The notes: a model not told the origin generated them from the letters alone. 64,000 bases of DNA from Ereboglobus sp. (GCA_029974595.1 JARKRC010000046.1:1-64000), one strand, 5' to 3'. Counted from the first letter of the stretch, positions 45,010 through 55,861 are shown. Made by a program: numbers and translations.

Positions 45010-46857
45010 ATGAAAACCCTTCGATTTCTCGCGTGCATTTCCATTGCAGTCTTTGCCTTTAGTCTGTCCGGTTTCGCAGCCTCCGCGCCGGTGCCTTATA
45101 TTGAGGCCCCGCGCATGTCCTATCAGCTCGAAAACCAGAATTTTAATATGATCGCGTGGCTGCCTCCCGAGACTCGCATTTGGAACACCGATGGAGACAA
45201 TTCCAATTACGCTTGGATCAAATCTGCGTCCTGGGAGGTGTCCACCGACAACGGCGTGAACTGGCGCAAGATCGGCAACACGCTGGATGATGACTCCCTT
45301 TATTACAACCCTTTCGCGAGTCTTCTCACCATCAAAGCGCTCAAGACGGGGATGACAGGCTGGCAATACCGCGCGGATGTGGAGATCAGTTACAACAACG
45401 ACCAGTCCGTCGAGACGCGGCGAACCAATGCGATCACACTCAATGTCAGACCCTCGTTCGTCAAATGCCCGGTGTCGCTCGCGTTTGACAGCGGGAACAA
45501 TCTTTATGTTGCGGACAGCCTTGCAAACGCGATCTGGAAAATCACACCCGACAGCAAGATTTCCGTCTTTGCTGGAAGCGCAACGGGCGAGGCCGGGGCG
45601 CTGAATGGCTCGGGCACGCTGGCGCGCTTCAATGCTCCGCGCGGCATCGCATACCAAGGCGGCAAGTTTTATGTCGCCGATTCCGGCAACAATGCCATCC
45701 GCGTGATCACATCCGACGGCGCGGTTTCGACGCTTGCAGGCTCCCTTGGTAGCAGCGGCTATTATCAGGAGGGCAGGGGCGCGAACGCTCGGTTTAACCG
45801 GCCCGCTGCGCTCACAGTGGATGCCTCCGGCAATGTGTATGTCGTCGATTCCGGCAACAATGTCGTCCGCAAAATCACAACATCCGGCGCCACATCGTAT
45901 CTTTCGGGAAAGCAATATACAGACTTTCCCTTCGGGGGTTGGTGGCTTGTAACATCGATTGGCGAAACGTTTATTTTTGGTGGAAGCGGCACAGTGAACG
46001 GTGGTGCATGGACCAGCAGTGGTATTATTCTTGGGAATGGCAGTTCAACTGCTGCCGCTACGATTCACACTGGCAGTCTCTATTCCATTATTAGCGGCAG
46101 CGGTTTTTCTATAATAACAGGGACGACACTGCCGCAGCCGAGCGGGATGCTTGCCTCGGAAGACACATCGCCGCTTGAAGCGGAACCCTCCGAGCCGAAA
46201 TCATATTATTTTTCGGGAGCTTTGGGCGTAACGCTTTCGCCGGATGGCCGGTATCTCTATGTCGCCGATTCTGGCAACGATAAAGTCGTCACGGTGGAAC
46301 TTGCGAATGGCCGGGTCACACCGCTCGAACTCAATATCACGGGCGTTGTCGGCGATTCTCTGTCCGATGAATATAAGAAACCGATGAGCCCTGCGGGACT
46401 GCGCTTCGACAAGAACAATAATCTTTATTTTGCCGACGCTTTCAGTTCGCGAATCGTCAAGGTCTTGGCCTCGGGTTCGGCACAGGCGGTCGCCGGTCTT
46501 GCCAACTGGCTTTGGATGATGGATTCGAGCACGGTAGATACGCTCTACCCGAACAGCTTTACGGACGGCAAGGCCGGGGAGGCGCTCTTTAACATCCCGT
46601 CGGACATCGCCATTGATAATGCGGGCAACCTCTACATTGCCGATTCCGAAAATGCGGCCATCCGCAAAATCACGCAAAGCGGCACATCCGTCACTGTGAC
46701 AACGCTCGCGCTCGAAGCCGCGCCGCCATCGCCGTCCGCACCGGGTTCGAATGGCTCCGGCGACAACGCCTCCGGCGGTGGAGGTGGCGGCGCGCTCTCG
46801 CCGTGGAGCCTCCTCGCCCTCGGCGTGCTCGCGGCATGGCGACTGCGTCGGCGCTGA
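45010..46857 (+). CDS. NHL-repeat secreted protein with C-terminal sorting tail
   Basis: The protein has 615 residues. A signal peptide (1-24) is followed by an Ig-like N-terminal region, then at least five NHL beta-propeller blades (VADSLANAIWKITPD, VADSGNNAIRVITSD, VVDSGNNVVRKIT, VADSGNDKVVTVEL, IADSENAAIRKIT). The tail is Gly/Ser/Asn-rich and ends in ALSPWSLLALGVLAAWRLRR. That glycine stretch, hydrophobic helix and terminal Arg cluster is the architecture of PEP-CTERM/MYXO-CTERM-type sorting signals. It is probably a surface or exported binding protein. Residues about 310-370 (Gly/Ser/Thr/Ile-rich) break the blade pattern. Confidence 0.8.
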   Translation: MKTLRFLACISIAVFAFSLSGFAASAPVPYIEAPRMSYQLENQNFNMIAWLPPETRIWNTDGDNSNYAWIKSASWEVSTDNGVNWRKIGNTLDDDSLYYNPFASLLTIKALKTGMTGWQYRADVEISYNNDQSVETRRTNAITLNVRPSFVKCPVSLAFDSGNNLYVADSLANAIWKITPDSKISVFAGSATGEAGALNGSGTLARFNAPRGIAYQGGKFYVADSGNNAIRVITSDGAVSTLAGSLGSSGYYQEGRGANARFNRPAALTVDASGNVYVVDSGNNVVRKITTSGATSYLSGKQYTDFPFGGWWLVTSIGETFIFGGSGTVNGGAWTSSGIILGNGSSTAAATIHTGSLYSIISGSGFSIITGTTLPQPSGMLASEDTSPLEAEPSEPKSYYFSGALGVTLSPDGRYLYVADSGNDKVVTVELANGRVTPLELNITGVVGDSLSDEYKKPMSPAGLRFDKNNNLYFADAFSSRIVKVLASGSAQAVAGLANWLWMMDSSTVDTLYPNSFTDGKAGEALFNIPSDIAIDNAGNLYIADSENAAIRKITQSGTSVTVTTLALEAAPPSPSAPGSNGSGDNASGGGGGGALSPWSLLALGVLAAWRLRRR

Positions 46858-46876
46858 TTTTTTTGAGACAGGATGA

Positions 46877-46929
46877 ACAGGATTAACAGGATGAAAGCCG
46901 GGGCATCTTCATCATCCTGTTAATCCTGT
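46877..46929. repeat. inverted repeat between NHL gene and DNA polymerase gene
   Basis: ACAGGATTAACAGGATGA (46877-46894) and its exact inverse complement (46912-46929) form an 18-bp perfect stem with a 17-nt loop. A TTTTTT run is upstream rather than downstream, so on the plus strand this is a stable hairpin but not a textbook terminator. Confidence 0.7.
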
Positions 46930-47007
46930 CCAAAAACAAAGCGTGTGGGTTTGCGGCAAAATGACCGCGCTTGCGCGGGGCGCTTTTCTCGCGCATGTAA
47001 TGCCGAC

Positions 47008-49272
47008 ATGCCCGAGCAAACAACACCTGCCGCCACATCCGCGATTTGCGGGCTTTGGATCGACGACAACGGCGTCGCGCATCTTTCGCTCGCCAATCCC
47101 GACGGCACGCGCGCCACACAAACCGCCGCATTTCGTCCGTTTGCCTGGCTGACATCCTCGCAGCTTGTCGCGCCTGAGGGCGTGAGCATCGAAGCGCTCA
47201 AGGGGCCGGGCGTGTTCACGCAGCTCGCCCACGCGGACACAATTGACGCTTACGATGCGCTTCTCTCCGCCGCGAAAAAATCGTCCGCCGATGCGCGCGT
47301 CGGCACGGATGCGCTTCGCCCGTATGAAAACCAGTTTCTGCTGCAAACCCGCCGGCGGCTTTTCGGTGATCTCGGGTTTCATCAACTCCGCCGCTGCCAG
47401 CTCGACATCGAGACGGCGTCGGCGGGCGAGGGCATTTTCAGCGATGCGTCGAATCCCGCCGATTATGTGCTCGCGATCGGGCTGCAATTTTCCAGCGGGG
47501 GAAAAACCCGCCGGGAGCTTCTCGTGCTCGACGACATGAGCGATGCCGCCGAGAAAAAGCTCCTCCAGCAATTCAATGATATCCTCGCCGCCGAGGACCC
47601 GGACACCATCGAGGGGCACAATATTTTCAAGTTCGATCTCGATTATCTCCGCCAGCGCGCGCGCCGCCACAAGGTGCCATGCGCGTGGGGGCGTTTCGGG
47701 CAGAAGGCGTCGTTTCGCAACTCGCGCCTGAAAATCGCCGAGCGCTGGCTCGATTTTCCGCGCTGCGATCTGCCGGGGCGCGCCGTGATCGACACCTATA
47801 TGCTCGTGCAATTGCACGATATCACGACGCGCGAGATGACGAGCTACGGTCTCAAGGACAGCGCGATTTTCTTCGGCGTCACAGCCGAGGATGCGGACGA
47901 AACGGGCGCGCGCACTTACATCGAAGGTTCGAAGATCCACACGGCATGGCGCGAAAATCGCGAGGCGTTCCTTGCGTATCTCGCGGATGATCTCCGTGAG
48001 ACCAAGGGACTGGCGGATTTGCTTTTGCCGACGTATTTCGAGCAGACGCGCACGTTTCCGATTCTGCTGCAAGACGCCGTGCTTCGCGGCACCACGACAA
48101 AAATCGACCTGCTTTTCCTCGAGGAATATTACCACGCGCGGCAGTCGTGTCCCGCGCCTGTCGAAGTTTCGGCGTTTGCCGGTGGCTACACGCGCTCTTT
48201 CAAGGAGGGCGTATTCAAAAATGTATTACACTTCGACGTGGCCTCGCTCTATCCGAGCCTGCTCCTCTCCATCGGGCAAAATCCCGCCGGCGATTCGCTC
48301 GGCGTGTTCATCCCGATGCTGCGTCGTTTGCGCGAGTATCGCCTGAAATACAAACAGCTCGCCCGGACCGCGGAGGACGAGCTTCTGCGCGCCGAGTATC
48401 AGGCGCGGCAGGCGAGTTTCAAAATCCTCATCAATTCGTTTTACGGCTATCTTGGTTTTTCGGGCGCGCGTTTTGGCGATGGCGCGCTGGCCGCCGAGGT
48501 CACGCGGCGCGGACGCGAGCTTTTGCAGATGCTCATCGACAGACTCGCCGCCGAGGGTTGCGACATTCTTGAAGCGGACACCGACGGCATTTATCTTTCT
48601 TCGGAGAAATATTTCTCCGATCCCGCCGCGCTCCTCGCGAGGGCGCAGGCCGTTTTGCCCGAAGGCATCGATCTGGAGCACGACGGGAGCTATGCGGCGA
48701 TGTTTTGCTACAAGTCTAAAAACTACGCGCTCCTCGATGCATGTCCGGACGGCAGGATTACCATTCGCGGCTCGGCACTTCGTTCGCGCGGCATCGAGCC
48801 GTATCTGAAAAAACTCAGCGACACGCTCATTCGTTATTTGCTGGGCGCGACGGACGAGTCGCCGCTGACGCTGCTCGAAGATTACCGCCGTCGTCTCGCC
48901 GCGAGCGAGATGCCGGTGGCGGAGCTCGCGAAATCGGAAATCCTTTCGCAGAATCCCGAGGCTTACGAGCGCTTCATCGCGGAGGGCGGCAAGCCGCGCC
49001 GGGCAGCCGCCGAGGTGGCGTTGCAAATGACGCCGCGCCCGCGCATGGGCGAGCGCGTGAGCTATTACATCACCGCGAAAGAAAAGGGCAAAACGGCGGA
49101 CTGGCAGCGCGCGCGGCCCCTCGCGCTGTATGATGCGGCGTCGGCGCCTTATGATCCGTCGTATTACAGCGAAAAACTCGACGACTGGCTGGAGCGTTAC
49201 GGCGCATTTCTCGGGGACGAGGCGAAGCGCATCATCGCCGAAAAGCCCGGCGCGCAGGGCGAGCTGTTTTGA
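47008..49272 (+). CDS. family B DNA polymerase (Pol II-like)
   Basis: The 754-residue polymerase has a proofreading domain: Exo I LDIETAS, Exo II GHNIFKFDLDYL and Exo III YLADDLRETKGL. The polymerase palm follows: motif A HFDVASLYPSLLLS, motif B KILINSFYGYLG and motif C EADTDGIYL. All catalytic aspartates are present. Bacterial family B enzymes act in translesion or restart synthesis. The ATG at 47008 (MPEQTTPA) was chosen over an upstream start at 46945 whose leader looks non-coding. It is 47 bp ahead of the LptF/G gene on the same strand. Confidence 0.9.
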   Translation: MPEQTTPAATSAICGLWIDDNGVAHLSLANPDGTRATQTAAFRPFAWLTSSQLVAPEGVSIEALKGPGVFTQLAHADTIDAYDALLSAAKKSSADARVGTDALRPYENQFLLQTRRRLFGDLGFHQLRRCQLDIETASAGEGIFSDASNPADYVLAIGLQFSSGGKTRRELLVLDDMSDAAEKKLLQQFNDILAAEDPDTIEGHNIFKFDLDYLRQRARRHKVPCAWGRFGQKASFRNSRLKIAERWLDFPRCDLPGRAVIDTYMLVQLHDITTREMTSYGLKDSAIFFGVTAEDADETGARTYIEGSKIHTAWRENREAFLAYLADDLRETKGLADLLLPTYFEQTRTFPILLQDAVLRGTTTKIDLLFLEEYYHARQSCPAPVEVSAFAGGYTRSFKEGVFKNVLHFDVASLYPSLLLSIGQNPAGDSLGVFIPMLRRLREYRLKYKQLARTAEDELLRAEYQARQASFKILINSFYGYLGFSGARFGDGALAAEVTRRGRELLQMLIDRLAAEGCDILEADTDGIYLSSEKYFSDPAALLARAQAVLPEGIDLEHDGSYAAMFCYKSKNYALLDACPDGRITIRGSALRSRGIEPYLKKLSDTLIRYLLGATDESPLTLLEDYRRRLAASEMPVAELAKSEILSQNPEAYERFIAEGGKPRRAAAEVALQMTPRPRMGERVSYYITAKEKGKTADWQRARPLALYDAASAPYDPSYYSEKLDDWLERYGAFLGDEAKRIIAEKPGAQGELF

Positions 49273-49319
49273 TTGCGATTGCCTATGCTGTTCCCCGAGG
49301 TAGGAAAACCGCCGCTCCC

Positions 49320-50456
49320 ATGTTCAAAATCCTAAACAGCTACATCGCCAGATCCGTCGCCTCGTCAGCGGCGGCGGCGATTTTGTTCATAGGGTTTATT
49401 TTTGGCGCGGTGAACCTGCTCAAGGACGTGCTCGTGTATCTGCTCGACGGGCGGATTCCCCTCGGGCTGTTCATGAAACTGTGCTGGGACATGGCGCAAT
49501 ACGTGGGCACGTATGCCGTGCCGATCGGCGTGCTCATCGCGGTGCTTCTCGTGCTCGGGCGCATGTCGGCGGACAACGAGATCACGGCCATGCGCACGTC
49601 GGGACTGAGCATTTTGCAGATTGCGCGTCCGATTCTCGCGCTCGCGATGCTCGGCGTCGTCGCGGAGCTGGGAATCAATTTCTACCTCATGCCGAAGTCG
49701 CGCATCTCGTATCATGTGGAACTCGAAAAGGCCCTGCGCGACACGGCGGCGAACTTTTTTGTGCCGCGCACTTTTATGCGCGAGATTCCGGGGGCGGTCA
49801 TCTATTTCGACAAAAAGGACGGCAAAACCTACCAGAATCTCTGGGTCTGGCTGCTGGACAAGCAGCAGCGGGCCACGCGCATTTATCATGCGTCGTCGGC
49901 GGTGATCGATTTTGATTTGGAGGGCGAGGTGCTGCGCGTGCTTCCCTACAACGGCACGATCGAGTTGCGCCAGGCGTCCGATCCCGAGAAACGCAGCGCC
50001 AACAACAATATCATGCAAATCGGCGGAACGGAATCGACGGTCGAGATTCCGCTGGGGGATTTCCTCGGCAGGCGCGGTTTCAGGGAAAAAATCGACTGGC
50101 TCACGCTGCCGCGGCTGCTTGAGCGGAGGGCCAGGCTGGCGAACGACCCGAAGGCAACCGACATCGACCGGCTGAAAGTCACGCTGACGATTCATAACAA
50201 GCTCACGTTTTCGCTCGGTGTATTTTCGTTCGCGCTGCTGGCGATTCCGCTCGGCATCCGCACGCAGCGCAAGGAGTCGTCGGCCAACATCGGCATCGCG
50301 ATGCTGCTGGTCGTGGTGTATTACGTGATGTCGGTCGCCGTGGGCTGGCTGGACAAGCGGCCCGACCTGCATCCCGAGATTTTGATCTGGTTGCCGAATG
50401 CTGTTTTCATCGCGGCGGGTTTGTGGCTGCTGCGGCGCGTCGAACGCACGGCGTGA
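49320..50456 (+). CDS. LptF/LptG-family LPS export permease
   Basis: The 378-residue YjgP/YjgQ-family protein has N-terminal helices (about 10-115, with RMSADNEITAMRTSGLS, the cytoplasmic coupling loop typical of LptF/G). A periplasmic beta-jellyroll region (about 130-280) and three C-terminal helices follow (FSFALLAIPLGIR and onward). With LptB it forms the ABC transporter that lifts LPS from the inner membrane. Only one member is here, so I cannot say whether it is LptF or LptG. Confidence 0.9.
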   Translation: MFKILNSYIARSVASSAAAAILFIGFIFGAVNLLKDVLVYLLDGRIPLGLFMKLCWDMAQYVGTYAVPIGVLIAVLLVLGRMSADNEITAMRTSGLSILQIARPILALAMLGVVAELGINFYLMPKSRISYHVELEKALRDTAANFFVPRTFMREIPGAVIYFDKKDGKTYQNLWVWLLDKQQRATRIYHASSAVIDFDLEGEVLRVLPYNGTIELRQASDPEKRSANNNIMQIGGTESTVEIPLGDFLGRRGFREKIDWLTLPRLLERRARLANDPKATDIDRLKVTLTIHNKLTFSLGVFSFALLAIPLGIRTQRKESSANIGIAMLLVVVYYVMSVAVGWLDKRPDLHPEILIWLPNAVFIAAGLWLLRRVERTA

Positions 50457-50567
50457 TTGATGGCGCACGCTTGGTGACGCGGTGACGGAGTTTTATAAAT
50501 CACGGAAACACGGAAGCACGGAAGAAACCAGAATATAGAAGGCAGAAGTTAGAAGGAGGATGAGAGC

Positions 50568-50705
50568 GGGTCGTGTGGCATGGGCGAGTCGCCCATGTTC
50601 CAAAAACACGGGCAAGATGCCCGTGCCACCCGATCCACATGGGCGAGTCGCCCATGCCACACGACCCGGCCAAGACCCACGGGCTGGCGCCCGTGCCACT
50701 CGATC
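50568..50705. repeat. R2 cluster with an inverted pair of palindromes
   Basis: Two 30-bp segments (50568-50597 and 50638-50667), each holding the palindrome CATGGGCGAGTCGCCCATG, are perfect inverse complements including flanks. Between and after them lie two more R2 units (CACGGGC...GCCCGTG), and an inverted R3 unit follows at about 50726-50758. The gap 50457-50850 contains nothing else except the argG terminator. Confidence 0.7.
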
Positions 50706-50792
50706 TGCTCGCGCTGCCGGAGCATTCGCGATTATGGGCGTTCATTCGCGGTTAAAAACCTCCGTCCTCCCGGGCGGTTTGGAAAATAAAAA

Positions 50793-50817
50793 ATGCGCGG
50801 CCGGAAGGGCCGCGCAT
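50793..50817 (-). terminator. argG intrinsic terminator
   Basis: On the minus strand ATGCGCGGCC pairs perfectly with GGCCGCGCAT across a 5-nt loop and is followed by a T-rich run (complement of AAAATAAAAAA, 50783-50793). It lies 34 bp beyond the argG stop. Confidence 0.85.
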
Positions 50818-50850
50818 GGGTGTGCGAGTGTTGTGTGCCGGGCCGGATGC

Positions 50851-52077
<1,227 letters not shown>

Positions 52078-52169
52078 TGTTGTTCGAGAGAGTGGAAGGG
52101 CGTGAAACTCCGACTTAAGTCGATTTAAGTCGATTGAAATCGTTTTGCGCCGAGGCGGTTTGGCGCGAC

Positions 52170-53129
52170 TCACGCGCGGGGTTGTTGCGCCAGGACGGCC
52201 ATGATGGCTTTTTGGGCGTGGAGGCGGTTTTCGGCTTCGTCGAAAATGATCGAGCGCGGATGGTCGAGGACTTCCTGCGTGACTTCCTTGCCCACATATG
52301 CGGGGAGGCAGTGCATGAACCACGCGTCGGGTTTCGCGGCGGCGAAGAGTTTCGCGTCCACACTGTAGGGCGACATCGTCCTGATGCGCTCGGCGGCCTC
52401 GGCTTCCTTGCCCATGCTCACCCATACGTCGGTGTAAACGACGTCGGCGTCTTTCACGGCTTCGTAGGGATCGGTCGTGAAATGATATTTGCCCGCGAGG
52501 TTGAGGAGCTTGCTTTCGGCGGCAAGGAGGGCGTCGAATTGCGCGGAGGGCTCGAAACCCTTCGGGCCGGCGAGCGAGATTTCCATGCCGAAGAGGTTGG
52601 CGCCGAGGATCCACGAATTGGCCATGTTGCAGGCGGTGTCGCCGAGGAAGGCGATCTTGCGGCCTTGAAGCGAGGCGAGGAGGTCGCCGCCCGGCGGCGT
52701 CCAGCGTTCGGCGAGCGTGAAGGCGTCGGCGTAGATCTGGCAGGGATGGAGGAAATCGGTGAGCGCGTTGATGACGGGCACGTTGCCGAGCGCGGCGAGT
52801 TGCTCGACCTCGGCGTGGTCGAAGGTGCGCACGATGAGGCCGTGCACCATGCGCGAGAGCACGCGCGCGGTGTCACCGACGCTTTCGCCGCGTCCGAGTT
52901 GGATGTCGTTTTTGTTGAGGAAAAGGGGATTGCCGCCGAGTTCGTGGATGCCGACTTCAAAGGAGACGCGGGTGCGGGTGGACGATTTGGAGAAAATGAG
53001 CGCCCAGGTTTGCTGCGCGAGCACGGGCGGGGTGTGGCGGCCGCGTTTTTGCTTGAGCTCGCGGGCCAGGGCGAGGACTTCGGCGACTTCGTTGCGGTTA
53101 AAATCGGTTTCTTTGAGGAAGTGCTTCAT
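52170..53129 (-). CDS. argF: ornithine carbamoyltransferase
   Basis: The 319-residue transferase makes citrulline from ornithine and carbamoyl phosphate. The carbamoyl-phosphate loop is [11 protein letters not shown] (STRTR at 50-54), the second phosphate site is [10 protein letters not shown], and the ornithine-site motif is [11 protein letters not shown]. Length is usual. It is first in an argF-argG unit. Confidence 0.95.
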   Translation of the reverse strand: MKHFLKETDFNRNEVAEVLALARELKQKRGRHTPPVLAQQTWALIFSKSSTRTRVSFEVGIHELGGNPLFLNKNDIQLGRGESVGDTARVLSRMVHGLIVRTFDHAEVEQLAALGNVPVINALTDFLHPCQIYADAFTLAERWTPPGGDLLASLQGRKIAFLGDTACNMANSWILGANLFGMEISLAGPKGFEPSAQFDALLAAESKLLNLAGKYHFTTDPYEAVKDADVVYTDVWVSMGKEAEAAERIRTMSPYSVDAKLFAAAKPDAWFMHCLPAYVGKEVTQEVLDHPRSIIFDEAENRLHAQKAIMAVLAQQPRA

Positions 53130-53295
53130 CGTGCTTTCTTGTTTGTGCGGTGTTTTTGGGAAAGCGGTTGTATTTACGCGGGGGAGGGGCGTGCGACGAG
53201 AGAAAAATCGCGCCGGTTGTTACATTTGTATTACCATGCAACGTGTGTGGTAAATCTTGCGCGCGGCCTGTCGCGAGATAACCTCCTTCTTCCTT

Positions 53296-53835
53296 ATGAA
53301 CGCCAAAACTACTTACGGTCTCGTTCTTGCATTCGCCGGCATCGTGCTGGCTTTGATTGGTTATTTGCTCGGTCTTGAAACGGACAAGGCCGGCAGTTCG
53401 CTGGCTTCCATTTTCAGATGGGTGGGCATAATCTTGGCATTTTTCATCCTGTGGTTCGGCGTGCGCGCCGTGCGCGATGAGAAGCCCGATCAGCGCATCA
53501 CCTTCGGTCAGGGTTTTGGCGCGGGCGTGCTGATCGTGCTCATCGGGGCGGCGATCGGGGCGGTCTATACGTTCATCCATTTTTCGTTCATCAATCCCGA
53601 GTTTGGGGATCACATGATGGTGGTGATTCAGCAAAAATGGGCGGACGCGGGAATGACCGGTCAGCAAATGGAGGCGGCGGAAAAGATGACGCGCATCTTT
53701 TTCCATCCGGGCGTGCTGGCGGTGACAGGCTTTTTGGCACAAATGTTCTTCGGCGTGGTTTTCTCGTTGATCGTCGCCGCCCTCGTGAAGCGCAATCCAC
53801 CCGCGTCGGCTGCGGTGCCGCCGCCGGTGGTTTGA
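53296..53835 (+). CDS. DUF4199-like membrane protein
   Basis: The protein has 179 residues with four transmembrane helices (LVLAFAGIVLALIGYLLG, ASIFRWVGIILAFFILWFG, ITFGQGFGAGVLIVLIGAAI and FHPGVLAVTGFLAQMFFGVV). The ITFGQGFGAG loop after helix 2 and the overall plan match DUF4199, best known from Bacteroidota. The function is unknown. The start ATG at 53296 follows a CTCCTTCTTCC stretch with no clear ribosome site. Confidence 0.75.
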   Translation: MNAKTTYGLVLAFAGIVLALIGYLLGLETDKAGSSLASIFRWVGIILAFFILWFGVRAVRDEKPDQRITFGQGFGAGVLIVLIGAAIGAVYTFIHFSFINPEFGDHMMVVIQQKWADAGMTGQQMEAAEKMTRIFFHPGVLAVTGFLAQMFFGVVFSLIVAALVKRNPPASAAVPPPVV

Positions 53836-53918
53836 GCTCTGCGAGGCGGATGCGACGTGTGATGCGCGAGTTCGCGTTCGCCGGTCGCGGGGCGATTTCG
53901 CGTCCATGTTTTCAGAAA

Positions 53919-53997
53919 CACGGGCAGGATAGCCCGTGGCACCCGATCCGCCCAAGCTTTTGGGCTGGCAGCCCGTGGCACTCAATCCGTGATTTTC
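53919..53997. repeat. R2 units upstream of an inverted module
   Basis: CACGGGC-aggata-GCCCGTG lies at 53919-53938, and a weaker GGGCTGGCAGCCC unit follows. These belong to the repeat-filled gap 53836-54349 (514 bp) in which I see no gene. Confidence 0.55.
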
Positions 53998-54001
53998 GGG
54001 C

Positions 54002-54314
54002 AGCACGCCAAGGGCGTGCCACTCGTCAGCCCAGGGTGAGCGCGCAGCGCGTAACCCTGGGTCTTCATGTCATTCAAAAATGCACCCTGTAAGGGTGCCA
54101 CAATCTGTCGAATCACGTCTGTAGCGCCCCATGTATCCAGATGTCCGATACCCAAGGTCTCGCGCAACGCTCGACCTTGGGCTGACGAATGGCACGCCGT
54201 TGGCGTGCGCCAGCATTCAGCCGCCGTCCGACAAGGGGAGGGGCTTTATTCGCGATTATTGGCGTCCATTCGCGGTTGAAAAACAGACCCAAACACACGG
54301 GCAGGATGCCCGTG
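54002..54314 (-). repeat. R2-R3-R1 module in reverse orientation with full R1 palindrome
   Basis: Read on the minus strand, the order is R2 (54296-54314), R3 (about 54251-54283) and full-length R1 (54002-54212). R1 shows the same outer arms (CACGCC...GGCGTG with CACTCGTCAGCCC against GGGCTGACGAATGG) and the inner GCACCCTGTAAGGGTGCCAC and GCGCAACGC boxes. Arm similarity to the copies at 11839 and 26692 is high but not perfect. Confidence 0.72.
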
Positions 54315-54349
54315 GCACTTAATTCGTTCGATGCGGACGCCTGCGCGCG

Positions 54350-55330
54350 TCATTTGCTCCAATCGAGCATGCGTTGGATGGGCGCGAGCGCGGCGAGGCG
54401 GATGTCCTCGGGCAGCTCGATGACGGGCGACATGTTTTTGAGGGCGTCGCGGACTTTCTCGATTGTGTTCATTTTCATGAAGCGGCAGTCGTTGCACGCG
54501 CAGGTGTCGGTGGGGCCGGCGATGAAGGTTTTGTCCGGGATTTCGCGCTGGAGGCGGTGCAGCATGCCGCTTTCCGTGACGACAATGATTTCGCGGGCGG
54601 GCGTCTCGCGGGAGAACTTCACCATGAGCTCGGTCGAGCACACTTCGTCCGCGATGTCGCGGACGGCCTGCACGCATTCGGGGTGCGCGACGACGGGCGC
54701 GCCGGGAAATTGCGCGCGGATTTTCTCGATCGCGGCCACGGTGAACTGCACGTGCGCGTAACAACTGCCGGGCCAGAGCTGCATGTCGCGTCCGGTTTTC
54801 TGGCGCACCCACTGGCCGAGGTTCTGGTCGGGCACGAAGAGAATTTTTTTGCCGGCCGGTATGTGCGAGACGATCCTGGCGGCGTTGCCGCTGGTGCAGA
54901 TGACGTCGCTGAGCGCCTTCACGGCGGCGGAGCAGTTGATGTAGGCGACGACGTAGGTATCGGGATGGGCGGCTTTGTAAGCGGCCAGTTGTTCGGCGGG
55001 GCAGGAATCGGAGAGCGAGCAACCGGCGGCTAGGTCGGGCAGGAGGACGGTGCGCGCGGGGTTCACGATTTTGGCGGTCTCGGCCATGAAGTGCACGCCG
55101 CAGAAGAGGATGACGTCGGCCTTGGCTTGCTGTGCCTGATAGGAGAGGCCGAGCGAGTCCCCCACGTAGTCAGCGACGCGCTGGATGGACTCGATCTGGT
55201 AATTGTGCGCGAGGATGACGGCGTTGCGCTCGCGTTTGAGCGCGAGGATTTCCTCCTGGATGGGAGTGAGGGCCGCGGTCTCGTTGCGCGGGCGGACGAT
55301 GTGTGGTTCGTAATTGAGCGTGGCTGACAT
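54350..55330 (-). CDS. nadA: quinolinate synthase A
   Basis: The 326-residue 4Fe-4S enzyme makes quinolinate from iminoaspartate and dihydroxyacetone phosphate in NAD synthesis. Features are VILAHNYQ, the first cluster cysteine in LAAGCSLSDSCP, DVICTSGNA (second) and VAHPECVQAVRD (third), and CNDCRFMKMNT near the C-terminus. The ATG at 55330 (MSATLNYEP) was preferred to an upstream start whose leader is atypical. nadB and nadC are not in the window. Confidence 0.95.
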   Translation of the reverse strand: MSATLNYEPHIVRPRNETAALTPIQEEILALKRERNAVILAHNYQIESIQRVADYVGDSLGLSYQAQQAKADVILFCGVHFMAETAKIVNPARTVLLPDLAAGCSLSDSCPAEQLAAYKAAHPDTYVVAYINCSAAVKALSDVICTSGNAARIVSHIPAGKKILFVPDQNLGQWVRQKTGRDMQLWPGSCYAHVQFTVAAIEKIRAQFPGAPVVAHPECVQAVRDIADEVCSTELMVKFSRETPAREIIVVTESGMLHRLQREIPDKTFIAGPTDTCACNDCRFMKMNTIEKVRDALKNMSPVIELPEDIRLAALAPIQRMLDWSK

Positions 55331-55468
55331 CGGTGTGGTATGACGCGAAAAAGCATAGGAAATCGGGCGCGCGTGCAAAGGGGAATGTGCGGCGGGGCGG
55401 AATGTGACGATGTTTTGTCTTTTGATGGAGGCTTGCGCCCGGCGCGGATTCGCGGCCACCATGCGGGC

Positions 55469-55861
55469 ATGTCATATTTGAAATCAAAACCCCAAGTGCT
55501 TGCATGGCTGACCTGCGATGGCGTGCACATTGATCCGGGCTCGGGCAAACACACGATTCTCGGTGTGTTTTCAAACATTCGCGCGCGGGAATTCCCCGTG
55601 GTGCATCCGCGCATGATCTGGTTCCTCACGATCAGCGATGTGCCCGCGGGCAAACACCAGATTCGCATCACGCTCGGGCTTGACCCGATGAACATGCGCC
55701 CGCTCATCGATCGCGAGTTCGAGTCGGCGGGACCGCTGCAGCGCATCAACCTCATCAACGAAATCAACAACCTGAACTTCAACGGCCCTGGCGACTATTC
55801 GATCGTGATCGAGGTGGACGACGAGCCGCTGCTTGCGACGAACATCACGGTGTCGAAGTGA
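55469..55861 (+). CDS. DUF6941-like conserved protein
   Basis: This is a 130-residue soluble beta-rich protein: SKPQVLAWLTCDGVHIDPGS, HTILGVFSNIRAREFP and GDYSIVIEVDDEPLL. The pattern matches a small family of unknown function that I know as DUF6941; I am only moderately sure of the number. The start is the ATG at 55469. It ends 22 bp before the PfkB-kinase gene and is likely cotranscribed with it. Confidence 0.65.
   Translation: MSYLKSKPQVLAWLTCDGVHIDPGSGKHTILGVFSNIRAREFPVVHPRMIWFLTISDVPAGKHQIRITLGLDPMNMRPLIDREFESAGPLQRINLINEINNLNFNGPGDYSIVIEVDDEPLLATNITVSK

Noticed and set aside
50568-50705. Possible CRISPR array
   Set aside because: Units are palindromes in both orientations with irregular spacing, no unique equal-length spacers and no cas genes in the window.
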